Notes under the pieces: generated by a model
The model's input: the letters and a program-made list of their open reading frames with translations, nothing else
Database searches by the model: none
Told to the model about the DNA's origin: nothing
Program-made: the position numbers and the translations under genes
Assembly: GCA_964016985.1 (NCBI GenBank)
Contig: OZ024827.1
Location: 59,354,181 to 59,418,180 of the forward strand
Length of the DNA stretch: 64,000 bases
Direction: 5' to 3'
From: Anodontia alba
Taxonomy: Eukaryota; Mollusca; Bivalvia; Lucinida; Lucinidae
In this document: piece after piece, positions 58,643-64,000 of the stretch
Numbering within the stretch: position 1 is the stretch's first letter
How the letters are laid out: each line of letters opens with the position of its first letter

Positions 58643-58977
58643 ATTCTAGAGTCAAAGCAAAAGTAACAGTTTAATAGATTCTATCGACTGGACCTTTAGT
58701 TTAACGAGAGTTTAATTTCATGGTGTAGCTGAATTCGTCAAGTAATGCAGTCACTAAAAGAATGAAATTCTGTTAAAGGAAATGTCATCAGTATCAAATA
58801 TTAAATAATTGTTAATAGATAGTGAAAAAAGTTGAATCAAAAGACGAAGCGTGAAATAACATATACACTAACATATATTATTGTGAAATATGATCCTTGA
58901 GGATCGACGAGAGAGTAAAGCGAACAGTATTTATGCCTTTTTATAGTGGAAATTTCTACCACATTCTTTCGATAGGT

Positions 58978-59085
58978 CCCCAGCAGGCACATGACGTTAA
59001 TACAACGTCGCCTCAAGGTCGATGCAACGTCATGACGTTGCATCGACGTTGAGCCGACGTTGCCTAAACGTCATGTGCCCGCTGG
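58978..59085. mobile_element. Palindromic MITE (CCCAGCAGGCA ends), copy 2
   Basis: The ends CCCAGCAGGCACATGACGTT and AACGTCATGTGCCCGCTGGG are inverted repeats. The interior consists of ACGTTGCATCG-type repeats around TCATGA. It has the same length (108 bp) and architecture as the 18.96-kb copy, with TC flanking each side. Confidence 0.78.
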
Positions 59086-60336
59086 GTCCATTTCAACTTA
59101 AGGAGAATCTGGTTTATTTTATTTTTTTATGTTAGTTTGCAGATTTTAAGGTTTCATTTTAAAACAGTGTACACCCTGATTACTCCGTTCTGTGGCATTT
59201 AACCTGAGCCTGCATCATTTGCCTATTGTTTGTCTTATTTGCCATTTGTCTTGATATAGTGTCATGAAAGCATTAGTTTAGTGCGGTGGAATTTTCTTCG
59301 GTTTTGTTAGCCAAACGGAAACTAAATCTGAAAGAAACATCAACAGGTGACTTAAGGTGGTACTAAAGTCAGAGGAAAAATCGTATTCTGTTCTGTTCAC
59401 GGGAGGTAACAACATGTCGTAATGCAAAACACATTTGGTTTTTGAAGTTATTTACAGCCGTGTAGCCTAATGTGGCGCATCTGCCAATGCTGCTCACTCA
59501 AATATTTTCTCCCAAAAAAATTCCAAAGTATCATTTTGTGGGCGTATGTGATGAAACATATCAAAAGGTACATGGCCATTACAATTTGCTTGGGGAATCA
59601 GGAGTTTATTTCAAAATAATGAGGAAAATGTTGTTTTCACTAAAACCAAAGGACCCTTTTCCCTGAACGTGAAATTTAAAAGGTGTTTTTGTCAGTGTGA
59701 ACATTGAAAATGGCACAAATATATTCTGAATTGCTTAGTGATCATAGAAATGCATCTTTAAATCTAAAAACATTCTTTATATCCAAGGCAACAGGCAAAC
59801 TTCTAACAGGTGCGCGACATTGGCAGACATTTTTTATGACACACAAACAAGGGGTAATGAAGTTGAGGGATTATTATCTGCTAAATTTGAAGAAGAAATT
59901 AAATGAAAATAAACTTGTTTTGTTTATAATAAATTATTCTTCATTCTAGTACATTTAAAGATTAAAACTGGTCTAGCGAACATTTTTTAAATTCAGCTCA
60001 AATCCTTAGGTGCGCTGAATAGGCCGACAGCAGTGTAAATCTTTTTCAATTACAATTTAGCACATTGTCTTGAAAAATGAAATAGACTTGCATTTTTATC
60101 TGAAATATGGAAATAAAATTTTTTTTTATGACGCCATAAATCGACACACTGATCGCTGAACGTTTCTTGGATTATTTTTATTTATTTATTTTTTGGCTAT
60201 ATTTTCCAATTCATAATGTGAAGGCTCGCAAAAGACAAAAATTGAAAGACAGGATTTTGTTTTAAGTTCTCTAGAAATTTTCTGAAGCAGAAAAATGCAT
60301 CTCCGGTATGCGAACGAGTGTGTATTGTCACTCCGG

Positions 60337-60445
60337 GTACCTATTACCGGCATACACATATTATCGTGTATTGAGAAATCACGGCCCCCGCCCATCGGGG
60401 CTGGCGAAATTGATGGGCTGCCTGACGCCTCCAAGGCAGAGCTCC
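60337..60445 (+). repeat. Conserved ~110-bp repeat block (copy with 15.6 kb)
   Basis: TATTACCGGCATACAC, GGCCCCCGCCCATCGGGGC, GAAATTGATGGGCTGCCTGA and CTCCAAGGCAGAGCT correspond to the reverse complement of 15581-15690. GC content is far above the surroundings. It could be a SINE-type conserved domain, but the family is not recognised. Confidence 0.6.
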
Positions 60446-60488
60446 GGGTAAAAATCCCACAAATTTGGAGGCATTTTCTCTATATGTT

Positions 60489-60551
60489 AAACTGCAACTC
60501 AATCAAATATCAAGTGTTCACTACACTTGATATTTGATTGAGTTGCAGTTT
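60489..60551. repeat. Perfect 28-bp-arm hairpin
   Basis: AAACTGCAACTCAATCAAAT with ATCAAGTG (60489-60516) is exactly complemented at 60524-60551, leaving a 7-base loop (TTCACTA). Absence of any mismatch suggests a recent origin. It lies about 40 bp right of the conserved block at 60337-60445, inside the candidate TTAA element. Confidence 0.9.
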
Positions 60552-60734
60552 TGTCATTCTCAGTAAGGTCTGACAGCAGATAGAAAAAAAAAAAAAAGGA
60601 GTATGTGTGTACTCATTTGAACACATAATTGCTTAAAATTCTGTATCTGTGCCCATTTAAAATGTCAGGACAATTCATTAGCTGAAATAATACCAAGAAA
60701 ATTAATTAATTTTGAATCCCACCATCTCAGTGCC

Positions 60735-60736
<2 letters not shown>

Positions 60737-60781
<45 letters not shown>
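60737..60781 (+). repeat. (CT)n-(CA)n compound microsatellite
   Basis: A CT run passes directly into a CA run. Confidence 0.9.
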
Positions 60782-60782
<1 letters not shown>

Positions 60783-60989
60783 GAGAGATAATTTCATAAA
60801 ACTGCACACACACATACTTGCGACCAGTCTGACAACTTAATTTAACCAGCCAAAACATTGGAAAGCAGTAAATGTACTTGTTAATTGATATAGTTTAAAA
60901 TGGTATGATCAAATTATCCAGATGAGAATTCTGTGTGGTTATTTCTTTGGAAAAGATATTATCTTAATCCTGATCTGGATAATTGTGCA

Positions 60990-61560
60990 CTCCTATGTGT
61001 TAACATTTATATAGTATTTTGCCCACTTTCACCAATTTGAATAACCCTGTCCACTTATTTGAGGTAACCAAACCTTAAGTTTTAAAGGGATGCTCTTAAT
61101 TTTGTTTTTATTTGTTGGTAGCTATATCATGGTTTACTTTAATTCCAAAGAAAATAACCATACAGAAACCTAAGATGGATAACTTATCAGAGAAAGTGTC
61201 ACATCACATAATATTGTGTCCAGATTTATCAGTTTGAGTGACCCTGCCCACTTATCTAAGGTAACCAAAGTTTGCATTTTGAAGAGTAACCCTGTATTTT
61301 GATATTATTTGGTTATATTTATACAGAACATAACTCTCCAAATGAAATGAACACAGGAAAGCCTCAAAATGATTGTTTGTCTATAATGGAAATATGCCAG
61401 AATATGTATATCACAATACAGCTATCATGGTACAGCTTATTTAGTCAGTGTCATGAGATTTTCACACATTTATTAAGCCACCTATGGTGTAAGTATATAA
61501 AGTTAACCCTGTACTTTGTTCTTATAAAGTTATATGAGTTACATTATAAGATGAAATAAT
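60990..61560 (+). repeat. Degenerate tandem repeat, about 190-bp units
   Basis: GCCCACTTTCACCAATTTGA with ATAACCCTGTCCACTTATTT (about 61020) recurs as TCCAGATTTATCAGTTTGAG with TGACCCTGCCCACTTATCTA (about 61219). A third, weaker unit follows. It is interior sequence of the candidate TTAA element. Confidence 0.5.
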
Positions 61561-62339
61561 ACCAGTAATATTCAGCTGAATAGGTTATCTTCTAATAAAT
61601 ATTCCCCAAAAATGTAGCTTTGCAAGATATCATTATATTTGTCTTTTGATGTCCACTCATTTAACACACTTAAGTATGCATTTTCTAAAATATTTCAGCA
61701 GTTAGTTTCTATTTCTTGCCAAGTAAATGAATGAATGCAAGGAATGTATAGATAAGTTATCTGATAGAAATTACGAAGAAAATATTCTTATTTTCAAGAA
61801 AAGGCTACATTTGTCTTCTGGAGTATAACTTTCAAATAAGGCCCAGTATTTTTTCTTGCTAGACACATGTTTTACATTTTGAAATGGAATGGATACAAAT
61901 AATACTCAAATGTATGGTGCAGCAGAGAGGAATTGAACTGAATTCTGCAGCATCTGATTTGGGCCTACACTGTTTGCGCAGGCCTGTATATCCAAATAAT
62001 TAATGTAAAAATAATATTCAGTGAAAAAAAAATCACAGATTTGCAAAAAAACTGAACTAAGCTTATAATAAGGAAGCTTCATGAAAGTTCGCCTTATAAT
62101 GTGTACCTGCATGTACCCCAGTTACTATATATATCATTGGGGTAACAGGGAGTTAACAATGTACAGGCTTGTAATTAATGATTTTTTAAAATGATATCAT
62201 ATTGATTCAAGCAGGGCTTAACTATGGCATGCATCATGTGACTAAAAAATGAAAAATGATACAGAATCTTGTGGTCATCTAACTTTTTCCCTAGTTTTGC
62301 AAAATTCAGATGATCAATAGAAAACTCTACAAAAGTTTA

Positions 62340-62900
62340 AACACTGAGATTTTTCCTATTTCAGGGGTCACAACTCTTCAAGGGTTAATTTGTTATGGCA
62401 GATTCGAGAAAATACAAAAACTTTAGCCTGTCTAACCTTTCTTTTCCAATTTGATTCAAATCAGATAATAAATAATGACTTAAGTGTATACAGTATGTAA
62501 AGAATAGTGTTTTTCTCATAGTTTCAGGGGCCATAACTCTTATGTATATTATAGAGTATGGCTGGTTCAAGAGATGAAACCAGGGTTTTTTTTTGTTGTT
62601 GTTGTTTTTTTTTTTTTTTTTTTTGTTGTTGTTGTTTTTTGATTATTTAATACTTGGTGCAGTTTGATGAAATCAAATAATACTTGAAGACTTTATATAC
62701 CAAGCTGGTACAAACTGGATAAGAAATAATGACTGGTACACAAGGGTTAAATTATTGATTTTTCACCATTTCAGGGGCCATAACTCTTGTATGTATAATA
62801 CAACATGGCTGATGCAAGAGCCGAAACTAGTTCTTTTGATTATCTAATACTTAGTTCAGCTGGATAAAAATCAGATGGTGCATGAAGGCTATTGGGTCAC
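62340..62900 (+). repeat. Degenerate tandem repeat, about 180-250-bp units
   Basis: TTTCAGGGGTCACAACTCTT, TTTCAGGGGCCATAACTCTT and a third TTTCAGGGGCCATAACTCTT (about 62361, 62522, 62771) start three units that share CAAGAGAtGAAACcAG and AATACTT...CAGATGG. T/TTG-rich runs separate them. Confidence 0.6.
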
Positions 62901-63665
62901 TCAGGCTAAAAATCTGTGATTTTGTGCTTTTTTTTTTTTTTTTTTGATCAAGGGAGGAAATTCTAAAACAAAAATAACTTAAAAATTTCAACAGCGACCT
63001 TTCAATTTCTTTTCAGTTTTTGATAGATAATAAAATGTTTTATCATCTGAAGGAGTATAAGAAAAAGTTAGATTTTAGAAATAGATTTTTTTTATTATTA
63101 GGTTTTGAATTATTTTTGTTTCTGTCGGCTATGTTATATGGATCCGGGTAAGAGTAAAAAAAAATCACATTTTTCCCCTTAAATGTGATCAAATTGTTGA
63201 TATTTCTGGTTCACTTTATTGAAATATGATCAAAGATGTGATATAAGCTTTAAAACACAACATATTGCCAACTTTCGTTTCATCTGAGGCTTAATTAAAG
63301 GAAATTTTGCTTTTTTTCATGTAATAAAATAATCGAAATTTGTGCACGTGACCAGCCCTCTTTTTGGGGCGCTGCCGCAAAATTTTGCACAGCGACATAT
63401 ACTTTTTTAATCATTTTCTTATTTGCCACAGATCCTACTTTCAAATAAAACATATTAGAAAAAAAGTTAGATTTTTTGAAAAATCAACCTCTGACTTTAG
63501 TACCACCTTAACGGATCTGAACATGCTAAGTATATTTTCCGCCATTTAAATAAGAGAGGTAATTATTATGATATTCTGTTTCCTTCCTGCACAGAAAGTC
63601 CCTTCTGCAAAGGTGTCAAATCTACAAGGAAATAATTTGCTTATAAAACAACGGCACTTATCACC

Positions 63666-63944
63666 CATCACGAAAACATACCTACATAATTTTGACCCCC
63701 TTCAACCCCACTTTTATGTAGTAAAACTAGGGTTTACAGGGGTATACATTATTTTTCTTATTTCTGCTCAAAAACATAGATTGTGGGTACTCGTTAGAAC
63801 CGCCTCGCTGAGGCGGTTCTAAAGGGTACCCATAATCTATGTTTTGAGCAGAAATGTGAAAATATCAGAATTTTTTATTTAAACAATTTTCATTTTGTGG
63901 TGGTAAAATTTTCAGTATATTTGAATAGGCGTGTTTTCTAAATG
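63666..63944. mobile_element. Hairpin MITE (CATYACGAAAACA ends), copy 2
   Basis: This is the reverse complement of the 24.4-kb copy: left end CATCACGAAAACATACCTAC, right end AATAGGCGTGTTTTCTAAATG. The central hairpin AGAACCGCCTC-GCT-GAGGCGGTTCT is preserved with compensating changes in the flanking stem. Short open frames here are repeat-derived. Confidence 0.75.
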
Positions 63945-64000
63945 CCAGCTGCAGTGAAGTAAAATAAAAATCTTAAAATTTCTATAAGTCCCTTATAAAA

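Larger units (their letters stand above)
59352..63511. mobile_element. Candidate 4.16-kb non-autonomous TTAA element with 24-bp perfect TIRs
   Basis: TTAAGGTGGTACTAAAGTCA + GAGG at 59352-59375 is repeated exactly in reverse complement at 63488-63511. The outer TTAA on each side fits the TTAA target duplication of piggyBac-type elements, though the first bases (GGTGG) are not the usual CCC start. Sequence just inside the TIRs differs between the ends. No transposase is visible: the longest open frames (59472-59666, 59704-59949) are short and resemble nothing I know. The interior holds degenerate tandem repeats, a 28-bp-arm hairpin, a conserved 110-bp repeat block, and at the right a T-rich stretch. 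An alternative is two solitary small elements facing each other by chance. Confidence 0.5.

Noticed and set aside
59472..59949. Transposase remnant for the TTAA element
   Set aside because: The two short frames show no DDD-type motifs or recognisable similarity.

Overview
This window reads as non-coding DNA from an invertebrate animal nucleus, most likely a bivalve mollusc. Support: it is AT-rich, no long intact host ORF is visible, long A/T and G homopolymers and dinucleotide microsatellites are frequent, and the repeat content looks molluscan. That content includes tRNA-derived SINEs, many foldback MITEs, and 'pearl'-like elements (tandem cores, ACGG-type microsatellite, terminal hairpin). 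The bivalve assignment is inference from repeat style, not from a marker gene. I found no complete protein-coding gene, no convincing host exon, no rRNA or functional tRNA gene, and no CRISPR or bacterial-type operon. The only protein homology I can defend is a decayed non-LTR retrotransposon (LINE) on the minus strand at about 46.9-49.4 kb.

Layout. 0-10.7 kb: unique sequence plus interspersed repeats: a Harbinger-like MITE (3.8-4.07 kb), a pearl-like element (4.39-4.98 kb), a repeat carrying a chance 170-codon ORF (5.9-6.4 kb), a hairpin-ended element (6.5-7.5 kb) and several foldback MITEs. 10.7-14.2 kb: a 54-bp minisatellite with a 470-bp higher-order duplication and a roughly 390-bp insertion. 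15.6-17.6 kb: hairpin-headed 150-bp repeats, a two-block repeat and a TA-flanked Tigger/pogo-like MITE. 19-23.7 kb: a palindromic MITE, an (AG)n tract and a 3.7-kb minisatellite with a 45-bp period. 24.4 kb and 63.7-63.9 kb: two copies, in opposite orientation, of a 280-bp MITE with a large internal hairpin. 26.2-26.7 kb: GT/G-rich tract and degenerate repeats. 29.6-30.5 and 31.35-32.6 kb: degenerate pearl-like repeats, then a 32-bp minisatellite. 33.5 kb: LINE-type 3' end with a pentanucleotide tail. 35-43 kb: foldback MITEs, a second pogo-like MITE and SINE heads. 43.4-45.4 kb: a roughly 320-bp tandem repeat ending in ACGG-like sequence and a hairpin.

46.7-50.6 kb is a nested transposon cluster. 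The LINE is interrupted by a SINE inside its reverse-transcriptase coding sequence and by a copy of the 5.9-kb repeat. Beside it lie a 37-bp-arm hairpin, a TTAA-flanked MITE and a second SINE with an 11-bp target duplication. 53.1-57.8 kb: tandem two-block repeats with G-runs, a MITE with near-perfect central 34-bp arms, a 2-kb tandem element starting in an AGCTCACCT hairpin, and a 713-bp element with 13-bp terminal repeats. 59.35-63.51 kb is bounded by perfect 24-bp inverted repeats starting TTAA, a candidate 4.16-kb piggyBac-type non-autonomous element.

No genes cooperate here. The biology is transposon and satellite dynamics: nesting, hairpin formation, template switching and tandem amplification. 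Microsatellite and poly-G junctions, notably the two identical 85-bp copies at 53.16-53.36 kb, may partly reflect assembly error.
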